A stretch of DNA of 64,000 bases, from positions 248,001 through 312,000 of the forward strand of contig NZ_WUPT01000001.1 of assembly GCF_009830125.1 (NCBI RefSeq), in the 5' to 3' direction. Made by a program: the position numbers and the translations under genes. Positions 35,800-44,933 of this stretch are shown one piece after another. The notes below the pieces were generated by a model, which did no database searches, was not told the origin of the DNA, and saw only the letters and a program-made list of their open reading frames with translations. Source of the DNA: Kangsaoukella pontilimi. Its GTDB lineage: Bacteria > Pseudomonadota > Alphaproteobacteria > Rhodobacterales > Rhodobacteraceae. Numbering within the stretch: the first letter of the stretch is position 1; every line of letters begins with the position of its first letter.

Positions 35800-36696
35800 A
35801 TGTCTTACGCGCCCTACACCCCAATGATCGAGGCCGCACGCCATCGCCCTGCGCTCTGGCGGCTGATCGCGGGCGCCGTCACGGCGATCCTTCTGACCTT
35901 CCTGTGGGCTGGCGCTGCGATACTCGCGGTGGCCCTTGTCGAGGGAGAGGGATTGGCCAGCGCCATGCGGCTGATGTTCGGCGGAGCGGCTGATGTCCCT
36001 TCGCGCTCGATTCTCTACCTCGTGCTGGTCGGCGGTCTGGCCTTTGCCACACTTGCGGCGGCGGCGCTCTGGCAGGGCCGCTCACGGCAGTCGCTGATCG
36101 GACGCGGGCCGCGCGTGCTCAGGCATTTCGCCATTGCCGCCGGCATTACCCTTCTTGTGGCGAGCGTCCTCTTTCTGGCCCGCAGCCTCGCACAGGGCGA
36201 AACGGGCGTCGTGCGCAATCTCGACCTGTCGACTTGGCTCTTCTGGCTCCCTTTCGCGCTCGTGGCGCTTGTGATGCAGACCGGCGCCGAAGAGCTGTTC
36301 TTCCGGGGATACCTTCAAAGCCAGCTTGCCGCCCGGTTCCGCAGTCCGATCCTCTGGCTGGTTCTGCCCGCGCTGCTCTTTGGTTTCGCGCATTTCGCAC
36401 CCGGCCTGCCGGGCGGAAATGCCTGGCTTTACGTGGGTTTCGCCGCCCTTTTCGGCCTTCTGGCGGGCGACCTGACCGCGCGGACCGGATCGCTCGGCGC
36501 GGCCTGGGGCTGGCACTTCGGGAACAACGCCCTTGCCGTCCTCGTCGTGGCGACGGAGGGCTCGGTCACGGGGCTTGGGTTCTGGCGCACGAACGAGAGC
36601 CTGCTCGAGCCGATCACGCTTTCGCCCTTCATGCTGTTCGACGTCCTGATCCTGCTCGGGGTCTGGTACGCGATCCGCCGGGCGACCGCGTCATGA
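35800..36696 (+). CDS. CPBP family intramembrane glutamic endopeptidase
   Basis: 298 residues, eight or so transmembrane helices. Catalytic motifs of the CAAX/CPBP (Rce1-like) family: [16 protein letters not shown] with the paired Glu, [10 protein letters not shown] with the His, and a third motif [12 protein letters not shown] with His and Asn. Bacterial members process peptides or confer bacteriocin immunity; target unknown. Divergent from the VPLP-signal gene, 102 bp between starts. Confidence 0.88.
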   Translation: MSYAPYTPMIEAARHRPALWRLIAGAVTAILLTFLWAGAAILAVALVEGEGLASAMRLMFGGAADVPSRSILYLVLVGGLAFATLAAAALWQGRSRQSLIGRGPRVLRHFAIAAGITLLVASVLFLARSLAQGETGVVRNLDLSTWLFWLPFALVALVMQTGAEELFFRGYLQSQLAARFRSPILWLVLPALLFGFAHFAPGLPGGNAWLYVGFAALFGLLAGDLTARTGSLGAAWGWHFGNNALAVLVVATEGSVTGLGFWRTNESLLEPITLSPFMLFDVLILLGVWYAIRRATAS

Positions 36697-36766
36697 CCCT
36701 TTGCGTTGCATTCCCCCGGCGGGACGATTATTTCTGTCAGGCAAAACGGGAACCGAAGGCCCGCGC

Positions 36767-37699
36767 ATGAACTGGATTTCCAACTACGTCAGACCCAAGA
36801 TCAACTCGCTGTTTTCGCGGCGGGAAGTCCCTGAGAACCTCTGGACCAAGTGCCCGGAATGCGGGACGATGCTGTTTCATCGGGAACTGGCCGACAATCT
36901 GAACGTCTGCACGAATTGCGACCACCATATGCAACTGGTCCCCCGTGACCGGTTCACGGCCCTGTTCGACAACGGTGTTTTCGTCGAGGTCGAAGTGCCC
37001 CTCCCAACGGCGGATCCGCTGCATTTCCGCGATCAGAAGAAGTATCCCGAACGCCTCAAGGCCGCCCAGAAACAGACCGGCGAGAAAGAGGCGATGCTTG
37101 TCGCGGAAGGCGAGATCGGGCGTACGCCCATCGTCGCGGCGGCGCAGGATTTCAGCTTCATGGCTGGCTCCATGGGCATGTATGTGGGCAACGCCATCAT
37201 CGCCGCCGCCGAGCGCGCGGTCGAGTTGAAGCGGCCCCTGATCCTGTTCTCTGCTGCGGGCGGCGCACGGATGCAGGAGGGTATCCTGTCCCTGATGCAG
37301 ATGCCCCGTACCACCGTTGCCGTCGAGATGCTGCGCGATGCGGGCCTGCCCTATATCGTGGTCCTGACCCACCCGACCACGGGCGGCGTCACGGCGTCCT
37401 ACGCGATGCTGGGGGACGTCCATATCGCCGAGCCGAACGCGCTCATCTGCTTCGCCGGCCCCCGCGTGATCGAGCAGACCATCCGCGAAAAGCTGCCCGA
37501 AGGCTTCCAGCGGGCCGAGTATCTGCTGGATCACGGCATGCTCGACCGGGTGACGCATCGCCGCGACATGAAGCTCGAACTGGTGACGATCACACGAATG
37601 CTCATGGGGCTTCCGCCTGCCGTCATGGGCGACCTGCCGCCGCCGGATTTGCCCGCCGAGGAACCCGAGCCCACGCCAGAGCCCAAGGCCGCCGAATAG
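36767..37699 (+). CDS. accD: Acetyl-CoA carboxylase carboxyltransferase subunit beta
   Basis: 310 residues. N-terminal zinc ribbon with CPECGTMLF and CTNCDHHM, then the carboxyltransferase domain with the oxyanion-hole glycine stretches [12 protein letters not shown] and [14 protein letters not shown]. Works with AccA to make malonyl-CoA for fatty acid synthesis. The ATG at 36767 ([13 protein letters not shown]) matches family N-termini. folC follows after 28 bp, the classical accD-folC pair. Confidence 0.97.
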   Translation: MNWISNYVRPKINSLFSRREVPENLWTKCPECGTMLFHRELADNLNVCTNCDHHMQLVPRDRFTALFDNGVFVEVEVPLPTADPLHFRDQKKYPERLKAAQKQTGEKEAMLVAEGEIGRTPIVAAAQDFSFMAGSMGMYVGNAIIAAAERAVELKRPLILFSAAGGARMQEGILSLMQMPRTTVAVEMLRDAGLPYIVVLTHPTTGGVTASYAMLGDVHIAEPNALICFAGPRVIEQTIREKLPEGFQRAEYLLDHGMLDRVTHRRDMKLELVTITRMLMGLPPAVMGDLPPPDLPAEEPEPTPEPKAAE

Positions 37700-37727
37700 C
37701 GCATCGCACCCCAGTAGGTCCGACAGA

Positions 37728-38999
37728 ATGACGAACGGTTCCGACGCCATCCTCGAACGCATGATGGCGCTTCATCCCAAGGTGATCGACCTGACGCTCG
37801 ATCGCATGGGGCGCTGCCTTGAGGCCGTGGGCGATCCGCATCTCAAAATTCCACCCGTGATCCATGTGGCCGGCACGAATGGCAAGGGCTCGACCCAGGC
37901 CATGATCCGCGCCGGGCTGGAAGCGGCGGGCCAGAGCGCCCACGCCTATACCTCGCCCCATCTGGCGCGGTTTCATGAACGTATCCGCGTCGCGGGCGAG
38001 ATCATCTCGGAAGAGCGTCTGACCGAGATCCTCGACCGGGTCTACGAGGCGAATGGCGGCGGCCAGATCACCTATTTCGAGATCACGACCGTGGCGGCCT
38101 TTCTCGCCTTTGCGGAGACGCCCGCCGACTGGACGCTTCTCGAGGTCGGGCTCGGCGGACGGCACGATGCGACCAATGTCGTGGACAAGCCGGCGCTGAC
38201 GATCATCACGACGGTGGACCTCGACCACCAGCAATTCCTGGGCGAGACCGTGGGCGAGATCGCGTACCAGAAGGCGGGGATCATCAAACGCGGCGTCCCT
38301 GTCGTCGTCGGTCCTCAGCATGACGAGGCGCTCGAGGTGATCGAGGCGGAAGCCGCGCGTCTGGGTGCGCCGGTCCTGGCCCACGGTCAGCACTGGCACG
38401 CCTTCGAAGAACGTGGCCGCATGATCTATCAGGACGAGACCGGGCTGCTCGACCTGCCGTTGCCCAACCTGCTAGGCGCACATCAGATCGGCAATGCGGG
38501 CATGGCCATCGCGGCCCTTCGCCACCTCGGCTTCGGGGAAGAGGCCGCCGAGGGCGCCGTGACGAATGCCTACTGGCCCGCGCGGATGCAGCGCCTGAAG
38601 ACCGGACCCTTGGTCGAGGCTGCGCCCAGGGCCGAACTCTGGCTCGACGGCGGCCACAACCCGGCTGCGGGTCAGGCGCTCGCAGCGGTGCTGCGGGCCA
38701 TGCCGAAACGGCCGACCCACCTGATCTGCGGAATGCTGTCGACCAAGGATGTGGAAGGATATCTTCGCCCGCTCGCGGCCGAGGTTGACTCTCTGCGCGC
38801 CATTGCGATCCCGGGCGAAAGCGCGACGCTGCCGCCCGAGGCGACGGCGGCGGCGGCGGGGCGTGTCGGGCTGCCGTCCCAAGTGTCGGATAGCCTTGAC
38901 GCGGCGCTCGCGGATATCGTGCGGGACGCACCGGATGCGCGGGTTCTGATCGCGGGATCGCTCTACCTTGCCGGAGCGGTCTTGCGGCGGAACGGGTAG
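37728..38999 (+). CDS. folC: Folylpolyglutamate synthase / dihydrofolate synthase
   Basis: 423 residues, Mur-ligase-type ATP enzyme adding glutamate to folates. P-loop at about 46-53 (AGTNGKGST), the Mg-binding loop YTSPHLARFHERIRV, GLGGRHDATN and the C-terminal LDGGHNPAAG. Second gene of the accD-folC operon. A dispersed repeat begins on the last base of its stop codon. Confidence 0.95.
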   Translation: MTNGSDAILERMMALHPKVIDLTLDRMGRCLEAVGDPHLKIPPVIHVAGTNGKGSTQAMIRAGLEAAGQSAHAYTSPHLARFHERIRVAGEIISEERLTEILDRVYEANGGGQITYFEITTVAAFLAFAETPADWTLLEVGLGGRHDATNVVDKPALTIITTVDLDHQQFLGETVGEIAYQKAGIIKRGVPVVVGPQHDEALEVIEAEAARLGAPVLAHGQHWHAFEERGRMIYQDETGLLDLPLPNLLGAHQIGNAGMAIAALRHLGFGEEAAEGAVTNAYWPARMQRLKTGPLVEAAPRAELWLDGGHNPAAGQALAAVLRAMPKRPTHLICGMLSTKDVEGYLRPLAAEVDSLRAIAIPGESATLPPEATAAAAGRVGLPSQVSDSLDAALADIVRDAPDARVLIAGSLYLAGAVLRRNG

Positions 39000-39059
39000 G
39001 GGGCTCTGCCCCCGGCGTGCCCTGCACGCCTCCCCCGGGATTTTCCGGACCCAAAGAAA
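38999..39059 (+). repeat. Dispersed intergenic repeat, copy 2
   Basis: GGGGGCTCTGCCCCC, GGCGTGCCCTGCACGCC, CTCCCCCGGGATTTTCC, then GGACCCAAAGAAAA. Begins on the last base of the folC stop codon, in folC orientation. Hairpin 2 has a different stem from copy 1 but still pairs. Confidence 0.78.
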
Positions 39060-39118
39060 ACCAGACCGACGCGCGCCAGCCGGTAGCTTTTTCCCGCAAT
39101 GGCGCGAAGAAGGGCGCA

Positions 39119-39144
39119 TTAACCTTAACGCGCATTAAGGTTAA
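39119..39144. repeat. Perfect TTAACCTTAA inverted repeat
   Basis: TTAACCTTAA (39119-39128), CGCGCA, TTAAGGTTAA (39135-39144). AT-rich dyad in a GC-rich convergent intergenic region, halfway between two inverted copies of the dispersed repeat. Confidence 0.7.
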
Positions 39145-39150
39145 CGGCTC

Positions 39151-39222
39151 CTTCTTTGGGTCCGGAAAATCCTCGGGGGTGAATGCGCGCGCCAGCGCGC
39201 GGAGGGGGCAGACAGCCCCCCT
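39151..39222 (-). repeat. Dispersed intergenic repeat, copy 4 (minus orientation)
   Basis: Read on the minus strand: GGGGGCTGTCTGCCCCC, CGCGCGCTGGCGCGCG, ATTCACCCCCGAGGATTTTCC and GGACCCAAAGAAG. It starts directly after the stop of the aminotransferase gene. The 21 bp at 39152-39172 are an exact reverse complement of 39038-39058 in copy 2. Confidence 0.75.
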
Positions 39223-39223
39223 C

Positions 39224-40408
39224 TCAGACGCCCGCGGCGACGATCGCGTCGGCCAGGATCGGCACGGTCGCCGCATTCAGCCCCGCGATGTTCATCCGGC
39301 TGTCGCCCACCATGTAGATGCCGTGCTCTTCCCGCATTGCGGCCACCTGTTCCGGCGTCGCGCCAAGGCGCGAGAACATGCCCCGGTGCCCGGCGATGAA
39401 ATCGAACCGGTCGGAATTCGTTCTCTGACGCAGGGCCGAGGCCAGCTGTTCGCGCAGGTCCAGCATTCCGAGCCGCACGTCTTCCAGTTCCGATGCCCAG
39501 TCCTGCCGGAGCTCCGGCGTGTCGAGGATCATCTGGACCACGCGGGCCCCGTGATCGGGCGGGAAGGAATAGTTCTGGCGGTTGAGGAAGGCGAGCGTCG
39601 CCTGCGCCTCGCCCCGGGCCTTCGTGTTGGGCGCGATCGCCATCAGAAGGCCCGTCCGCTCGCGGTAGACGCCGAAATTCTTCGAACAGCTCGCCGCGAT
39701 GATGACCTCTGGCAGGCGGCTCGCCAGAAGACGGGTGCCATAGGCGTCCTCGTCCAGACCGTCACCGAAGCCCTGATAGGCGATGTCGATGAAGGGGATC
39801 GCCCCGGTCTTTTCGAGGTGATCCGCCACCGTCTGCCATTGCTCTTCCGTCAGGTTCGCGCCCGTCGGGTTGTGGCAGCAGCCATGAAGCAGGACCAGAT
39901 CGCCCGCCTTGACTCCGGCCAGGTCGGCCATCATGCCGTCGAAATCCACCATCCGGGTGGCGTCATCGAAATAGCGGTATTCCTTCATCGGCACGCCCAG
40001 ATAGCGCACGATGGACGGGTGGTTGGGCCAAGTGGGCGCCGAAAGCCAGATCGTCGCCGCCCGGTCGGCATATTGCATCAGCTCCAGCCCCTGCCGGACC
40101 GCGCCGGTCCCGCCGGGCGTCGCCACGGCGGCGATCCGGTCCGCAGGGGCCGCATCGCCCAGGATCAGGCCGCGCATCGCCGCGGCATAGGCCGGGTCGC
40201 CGGCAAGACCGGTATAGGCCTTGGTCTCCTGCGTCTCGACCAGTTGCCGCTCGGCCGCCTTAACGGCGCGCATCACGGGCGTCACGCCCTCGGCATTGCG
40301 GTAGACGCCGACGCCCAGGTCGATCTTGGTCTCGCGCGGGTCGGCGCGGAAGGCCTCCATCAGGGCCAGGATCTTGTCGGCGGGTTGCGGCTTCAGGTCG
40401 GTCAGCAT
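39224..40408 (-). CDS. Aromatic/aspartate amino acid aminotransferase (class I, TyrB-like)
   Basis: 394 residues, PLP-dependent transaminase. N-terminal IDLGVGVYRNAEGVTPVM is the AspC/TyrB signature, HGCCHNPTGANLT contains the Asn contacting PLP, and the Schiff-base lysine is in ASCSKNFGVYRERTG. RMNIAGLNAATV carries the C-terminal substrate Arg region. Both aspartate and aromatic amino acids are possible substrates. Third gene of an operon with sseA and a GNAT gene (10 bp gap). Confidence 0.92.
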   Translation of the reverse strand: MLTDLKPQPADKILALMEAFRADPRETKIDLGVGVYRNAEGVTPVMRAVKAAERQLVETQETKAYTGLAGDPAYAAAMRGLILGDAAPADRIAAVATPGGTGAVRQGLELMQYADRAATIWLSAPTWPNHPSIVRYLGVPMKEYRYFDDATRMVDFDGMMADLAGVKAGDLVLLHGCCHNPTGANLTEEQWQTVADHLEKTGAIPFIDIAYQGFGDGLDEDAYGTRLLASRLPEVIIAASCSKNFGVYRERTGLLMAIAPNTKARGEAQATLAFLNRQNYSFPPDHGARVVQMILDTPELRQDWASELEDVRLGMLDLREQLASALRQRTNSDRFDFIAGHRGMFSRLGATPEQVAAMREEHGIYMVGDSRMNIAGLNAATVPILADAIVAAGV

Positions 40409-40418
40409 TGGGGTGTCC

Positions 40419-40985
40419 TCAGTCTGGAATGCGGGACAGATCGCGGTCCCGTGTCGTGATGCGGCTGCGGTCTTCGCGCCGGACCGGCACGAATCCCGCT
40501 TTCTGATAGGTCTGGAGCGCACGCGGGTGATCCAGCGTGCAGGTATTGACGGTCAGTTTCGAGACGCCCGGGCGCGCCCAGGCCGTCAGGATCGCGGTTT
40601 TCAGAAGCCAGCTTCCCAGCCCCTTGCCCACCGCGTCCGGCACCATCCCGAAATAGGCAAGGTCGACCTCGCCATTGCCCATGTCTTCCAGCAGGAAGAA
40701 GCCCTGCGGCCAGCCATCGCCCATCAGCACGTAAAGCGACATGCGCTCGCTTGCCAGCCACTCCGCGATCTCGTCATGCTCGCGCTTGTGGATGTCTTCC
40801 CACGCATAATCCCGGCCCACCGCGTCGTAGAGCGCGAGAAACCACCAGACGGGCGGATTGACCGACCGGATAAGCGAGGTATTCGAGGACACCGGCAAGG
40901 GCGGCCAGCCCCAGTCGGGGCATTCGGTCATCTCGAGCCATGTGACCGTGTAATCGAGCTTGGTTCCGGCCGGTTCGATGGTCAT
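40419..40985 (-). CDS. GNAT family N-acetyltransferase
   Basis: 188 residues with the acetyl-CoA motif VPDAVGKGLGSWLLKTAI (Q/RxxGxG/A pattern) and the terminal TYQKAGFVPV. N-terminal half contains Trp-rich PPVWWFLALYD. The ATG overlaps the sseA stop (ATGA), so translation is coupled. Substrate unknown. Confidence 0.88.
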   Translation of the reverse strand: MTIEPAGTKLDYTVTWLEMTECPDWGWPPLPVSSNTSLIRSVNPPVWWFLALYDAVGRDYAWEDIHKREHDEIAEWLASERMSLYVLMGDGWPQGFFLLEDMGNGEVDLAYFGMVPDAVGKGLGSWLLKTAILTAWARPGVSKLTVNTCTLDHPRALQTYQKAGFVPVRREDRSRITTRDRDLSRIPD

Positions 40986-41830
40986 CCCGTCTCGACCTTC
41001 AGGTCGGGATACATGCCCCATTCCGACCATGACCCGTCATAAAGCGCGTGGTCCCTATGCCCGATCCGTTCCAGCGCCAGGCTGATGATCGCCGCTGTCA
41101 CGCCTGATCCGCATGTGGTGATGGCGGGGCGCGACAGGTCCACGCCCGCCCCCTCGAACACTGCACGAAGCGCGGCCGGGCCCTTCATCGTGCCGTCATC
41201 GTTCAGAAGCGTCCGGTAATGCACGTTCTTCGATCCGGGGATATGACCCGCGCGCAGACCTTCCCGCGGCTCGGGTTCGGCGCCGGCGAAGCGGCCCGGC
41301 GCGCGGGCGTCCAGTATCTCGTGATCACCCAGTTTCGAGGCGCGTGCCACCTGCGTCACGTCCTTGATCAGTTGGTTCTGGCGCGTCACGGTGATGTGCC
41401 GGTCGCGCATCAGGGGGGGCATGTCCTCGACCTCGCGGCCCTCGGCGGTCCATTTCGCGAAGCCGCCGTCCAGAACGGCGATGTCGGTCTTGCCCATCAG
41501 CCGGAACAGCCACCAGACACGTGCGGCGGAAAACAGTCCCGCGCCGTCATAGACCACCACCTGATGACCGTCGCCCACGCCCATCGCGCGCATCCGGCTG
41601 ATGAACTTCTCGACCGGCGGCACGGTATGGGGCAGGGCGGAGCGGTGGTCGCTGATCTCGTCGATATCGAAAAAGCGCGCGCCCGGAATGTGGGTTTTCT
41701 CGTATTCCGCGCGGGCATCGCGGCCCATGTCGGGCAGATACCAAGACGCGTCGAAAATCCGCAGATCCGGGTTTCCGAGGTGATCGGCCAGCCACTGGGT
41801 GGACACGAGCGTTTTCGGATCGTCTGACAT
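40982..41830 (-). CDS. sseA: 3-mercaptopyruvate sulfurtransferase (tandem rhodanese)
   Basis: 282 residues, two rhodanese domains (about 8-130 and 165-280). The active-site loop of the second domain is CGSGVTA, the CG[ST]GVT form of mercaptopyruvate sulfurtransferases. Transfers sulfur from 3-mercaptopyruvate to thiol acceptors or cyanide. The first domain lacks the Cys, as normal. First gene of the sseA-GNAT-aminotransferase operon; a transaminase making mercaptopyruvate from cysteine fits the context. Confidence 0.93.
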   Translation of the reverse strand: MSDDPKTLVSTQWLADHLGNPDLRIFDASWYLPDMGRDARAEYEKTHIPGARFFDIDEISDHRSALPHTVPPVEKFISRMRAMGVGDGHQVVVYDGAGLFSAARVWWLFRLMGKTDIAVLDGGFAKWTAEGREVEDMPPLMRDRHITVTRQNQLIKDVTQVARASKLGDHEILDARAPGRFAGAEPEPREGLRAGHIPGSKNVHYRTLLNDDGTMKGPAALRAVFEGAGVDLSRPAITTCGSGVTAAIISLALERIGHRDHALYDGSWSEWGMYPDLKVETG

Positions 41831-41946
41831 CGGGCGATAGTCCTTTCGGCGCTGCGCACCCGTGCTAAGCCGCATCCCGCCACAAGGCAAGCGGGACGGG
41901 GCGGAATTCGAGTGTGGCAGTCGCGGTTTTTCCAATGATGCAAAGG

Positions 41947-41971
41947 AAAACGCCGCCCGGCGGGCGGCGTT
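41947..41971 (-). terminator. Rho-independent terminator after the acidic protein gene
   Basis: On the minus strand AACGCCGCCC and GGGCGGCGTT (41971-41962, 41958-41949) form a 10-bp stem with a 3-nt loop, running into TTTTCC. Confidence 0.8.
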
Positions 41972-41992
41972 CTGTCCGAATGGACGCGGCTG

Positions 41993-44131
41993 TTATTCCC
42001 CGGCGATCCGATGCGCGGGGTTGAAACGCGTATCTTCGGCGATGGTGAACTGACCGCGCTGAAGTTTGCGGATCTTCCCCTGCCGGAGCAGCATCCCGAA
42101 GGACCTGAGCCCCGCCTCACGCGACAGCGATAGGGCCGGGTCGATCCGGGCCACACGCTTCATGATCTCGGGGCGCGAGAAATGCGGCTGGCCTTCCACG
42201 AAGGCGGAATAGGCGGCGGCGGCTTCCAGAAGATCGGGAAGCTCTTCCGCACCCATGTCGGCGGCAAACTCGGCAAAGCTGCCCGATGTGCCGACAGGCT
42301 TGGCGGGGCGGGGCGCGACGGGTGTCGGCTCGGCATCGACGCGTTGCGACGACACAAGGACCAGCGGCGCGGGCTTGCGCGGCTCTGGCGCCGCCTCTTG
42401 AACGGGAGCGGCCTTGACCGCCGGTTCTTCGGAGGGCTGCGCCGAGATCGGTCCGGGTGTGACCTCGGAGGTGATGACCCGGTTCAGATCGCGGCGATAG
42501 GGGCTCTGCTCGGCCTCGGTCTTCTCTTCCGGGCTGACGCTTTTCGAGAAGAAGCGGTCGGCCTTGGTCGCGGCCACGGCGGCGCGCATCTGGCTGATCA
42601 CGCGGCGGCGGCGGACGCCTTCGTCCTCTGCGAATTTCTGGTCGGTCTCCTTCAGAAGGCGGCCGACATTGCCGTTGGTTTCCGACAGCGGTTCAAGGGT
42701 TTCGGCCGCCGAACGGGTGGCGTCGTCCTCATGCGTCTCTGCCTTTTCGACGTCATCCGCCGATGCAGTCGCTGCAGGAGCCTCGTCCTCATCCGCATCC
42801 GCGGCATCGTCAGAGTGGTCGTCCAGATCGGTCTCAACCTTTGCATCGGCTGTGGGCGCCAGCTCCACCGCATCTTCGGCAGTGTCCAACTCGGCCACGT
42901 CATCGACCGGCGGTGCCCAGGCCAGCGCTTCAGCGTCCTCGCGGGCCTTTGCCGACACTTCCGTGGGCGCAATGTCATCGTCGTCGGCCAGCAAATCCCA
43001 CTCGGGGGTCTCAGTCTCGGCAACAGCGTCCTCGTCGTCTTCATCAAGAGCTTCGGTCACCGGCTCTTCATCGACGCGTGCCTTGTTCAGCGCCGCGATC
43101 GTCGCGGCGACGCTGGCGGCGTCTTGCGCGGTGTGATCGCCGTCATCCTCGCCGGTTTCCGTGACCGGCGCAGAAGGAGCGGCATCGCGGATGTCCTCAA
43201 CGTCGTCGAAGTCGTCGTCGTCAAAGTCGTCGTCCTCGAACTCGTCGGGCGCGTCCCCGGACAGGAATTCCGCCTCGTGGACCTCGTCGTCTTCGGCATC
43301 ATCCGCGGCGTCCACCGCATTCGAACCGGCCTCGGGCGCGGTCTCGGCAGCGGCGCGGCTCTCTTCGGTTTCAGGCGCCGCAGTCGCGTGCGCGTCGTCC
43401 GCGGCTTCGAAGGTTTCGTCCTCGTCCTCGGCGATATCGGCAGAGATCGACGCGATGGTCTCGGTCAGCGCGCGGTCGCGGCGGGGGCGGGGGGGCGCAA
43501 GGGCCGACGCGTCGTCATCGCCCTGATCCTCGGCGTCGAAGCCGGGAACGGCGCTTTGCGCGGGTTCGATATTGCGGGACACCACGGCGCGGATGCGGCG
43601 GAGTTTTTCCGCGATGCTTTCCGGCGCGCCTTCGCGGCGCGCGGGGGCGGCGTCGATGTCGACGGTCAGCACATCCTCTGGCTCGTCCGCCATCAGGTAA
43701 TCGTCGTCAAACGCCAGAGGCGCGGTGTCGGACACCTCCTCGGCACGCGCAGGCGCAGCCTCCGCAACTGGCGCTTCTGCGACCTCGGGCTGGGCCGGCT
43801 CGGGCGCGCGCGCGGCCTCTGAAGCAGGCTCGGACCGCGGCGCAGGCGCCTCGGCGATCTCGGCATCCTCGACCGTATCTGTCGCACGAAGCGCAATACC
43901 CGTCTCGCCCACGCGGGCATCGACCCGGTTCCGGATCGCCTTCTGCGCAATGGCCTGCAGCGCTTCCACGTCCGGCGTCGGCGGCTCGGCCCCGAAATAG
44001 CGGTCCTCGGCGGCGAGGTCCCGGAAATACTCGGCAATCCCGCGCATCGTGCCGAACGGATCGTCGAACCCTTCGAGCGTGCAGCTGAAAGTCCCGTAGG
44101 AAACGGTCAGGATTTTGTTCTGGTCACTCAT
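41993..44131 (-). CDS. Large acidic protein with conserved ends and low-complexity centre
   Basis: 712 residues, no recognised family. Three parts: an N-terminal domain of about 90 residues (KILTVSYGTFSCTLEGFDDPFGTMRGIAEYFRDLAAEDRYFG), a middle of about 420 residues extremely rich in Asp, Glu and Ala (for example EFEDDDFDDDDFDDVED), and a C-terminal basic/globular part from about 520 (VRRRRVISQMRAAVAATKADRFF, then a wing-like PHFSRPEIMKRVARIDPALSLSREAGLRSFGMLLRQGKIRKLQRGQFTI). No signal peptide, so cytoplasmic. The C-terminal fold looks like a winged helix that could bind nucleic acid or protein. Monocistronic with its own terminator. Confidence 0.75.
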   Translation of the reverse strand: MSDQNKILTVSYGTFSCTLEGFDDPFGTMRGIAEYFRDLAAEDRYFGAEPPTPDVEALQAIAQKAIRNRVDARVGETGIALRATDTVEDAEIAEAPAPRSEPASEAARAPEPAQPEVAEAPVAEAAPARAEEVSDTAPLAFDDDYLMADEPEDVLTVDIDAAPARREGAPESIAEKLRRIRAVVSRNIEPAQSAVPGFDAEDQGDDDASALAPPRPRRDRALTETIASISADIAEDEDETFEAADDAHATAAPETEESRAAAETAPEAGSNAVDAADDAEDDEVHEAEFLSGDAPDEFEDDDFDDDDFDDVEDIRDAAPSAPVTETGEDDGDHTAQDAASVAATIAALNKARVDEEPVTEALDEDDEDAVAETETPEWDLLADDDDIAPTEVSAKAREDAEALAWAPPVDDVAELDTAEDAVELAPTADAKVETDLDDHSDDAADADEDEAPAATASADDVEKAETHEDDATRSAAETLEPLSETNGNVGRLLKETDQKFAEDEGVRRRRVISQMRAAVAATKADRFFSKSVSPEEKTEAEQSPYRRDLNRVITSEVTPGPISAQPSEEPAVKAAPVQEAAPEPRKPAPLVLVSSQRVDAEPTPVAPRPAKPVGTSGSFAEFAADMGAEELPDLLEAAAAYSAFVEGQPHFSRPEIMKRVARIDPALSLSREAGLRSFGMLLRQGKIRKLQRGQFTIAEDTRFNPAHRIAGE

Positions 44132-44273
44132 CAGTGCGCGGCCTTTTCTGCCGATTGTTCAACATTCTGTTTACCAAGCGACGGGACGGAAATAGGAACG
44201 CTCTTATGGTAATCGCGGGTTATTTTCGCGACAGAAATGTGGCGGGCTGAACCGGGCATGAGACTATTCGGAC

Positions 44274-44933
44274 ATGGATAGGGCACAAGTGCAATCCCGG
44301 GGCGGCGTGACCTTGATCGGCGCGGGCGATCCTAGGCGCGAAGACCTTGACGAAGCGTTGAAATCGGCGCCGACGCTGGTGGCAGCCGATGGCGGCGCGG
44401 ACTTCGTCCTTGGCTGGGGGCATATGCCCGACCGCGTGATCGGCGACCTCGATTCGCTCGATCCGGCCACGCGCAACGCGCTTCCCGAGGACCGCATCCA
44501 CCACGTGGCCGAGCAGGACAGCACCGATTTCGAGAAATGCCTGTCCCGCATCGACGCGCCTTTCATCCTCGCCACGGGCTTTACCGGCGGCCGGTCGGAC
44601 CATGCGCTCGCCGCCGTCTCGGTTCTTGCGCGTCGGGTCGGGCCGCCGACCGCGCTCATCGACGCAGAGGATGTGATTTTCGCGGCGCCCGACGCCTGCA
44701 CGCTGGACCTTTTGCCCGGCACGCGGGTGTCTCTCTTCCCGATGGCGCCCGTCCGGGGCCGCTCGACCGGGCTCCGCTGGCCCATCGACGGGCTGGACCT
44801 CGACCCGATGGGCCGCGTCGGCACCTCGAACGAGGCGACGGGGCAGGTGAGCCTCGCCTTCGACGCGCCCGGAATGCTGATCATCCTTCCGCGGGCGGCA
44901 CTCCCCGCGGCGTTGTCGGCGCTCCGCGGCTGA
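44274..44933 (+). CDS. Thiamine diphosphokinase
   Basis: 219 residues, transfers pyrophosphate from ATP to thiamine. Motifs: VAADGGADFVLG, IGDLDSLDP, AEQDSTDFEKCLSR and GFTGGRSDHALA, all catalytic-domain signatures; the C-terminal B1-like domain ends [15 protein letters not shown]. The 3' 53 bp overlap the 3' end of the converging DMT transporter gene. Confidence 0.9.
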   Translation: MDRAQVQSRGGVTLIGAGDPRREDLDEALKSAPTLVAADGGADFVLGWGHMPDRVIGDLDSLDPATRNALPEDRIHHVAEQDSTDFEKCLSRIDAPFILATGFTGGRSDHALAAVSVLARRVGPPTALIDAEDVIFAAPDACTLDLLPGTRVSLFPMAPVRGRSTGLRWPIDGLDLDPMGRVGTSNEATGQVSLAFDAPGMLIILPRAALPAALSALRG

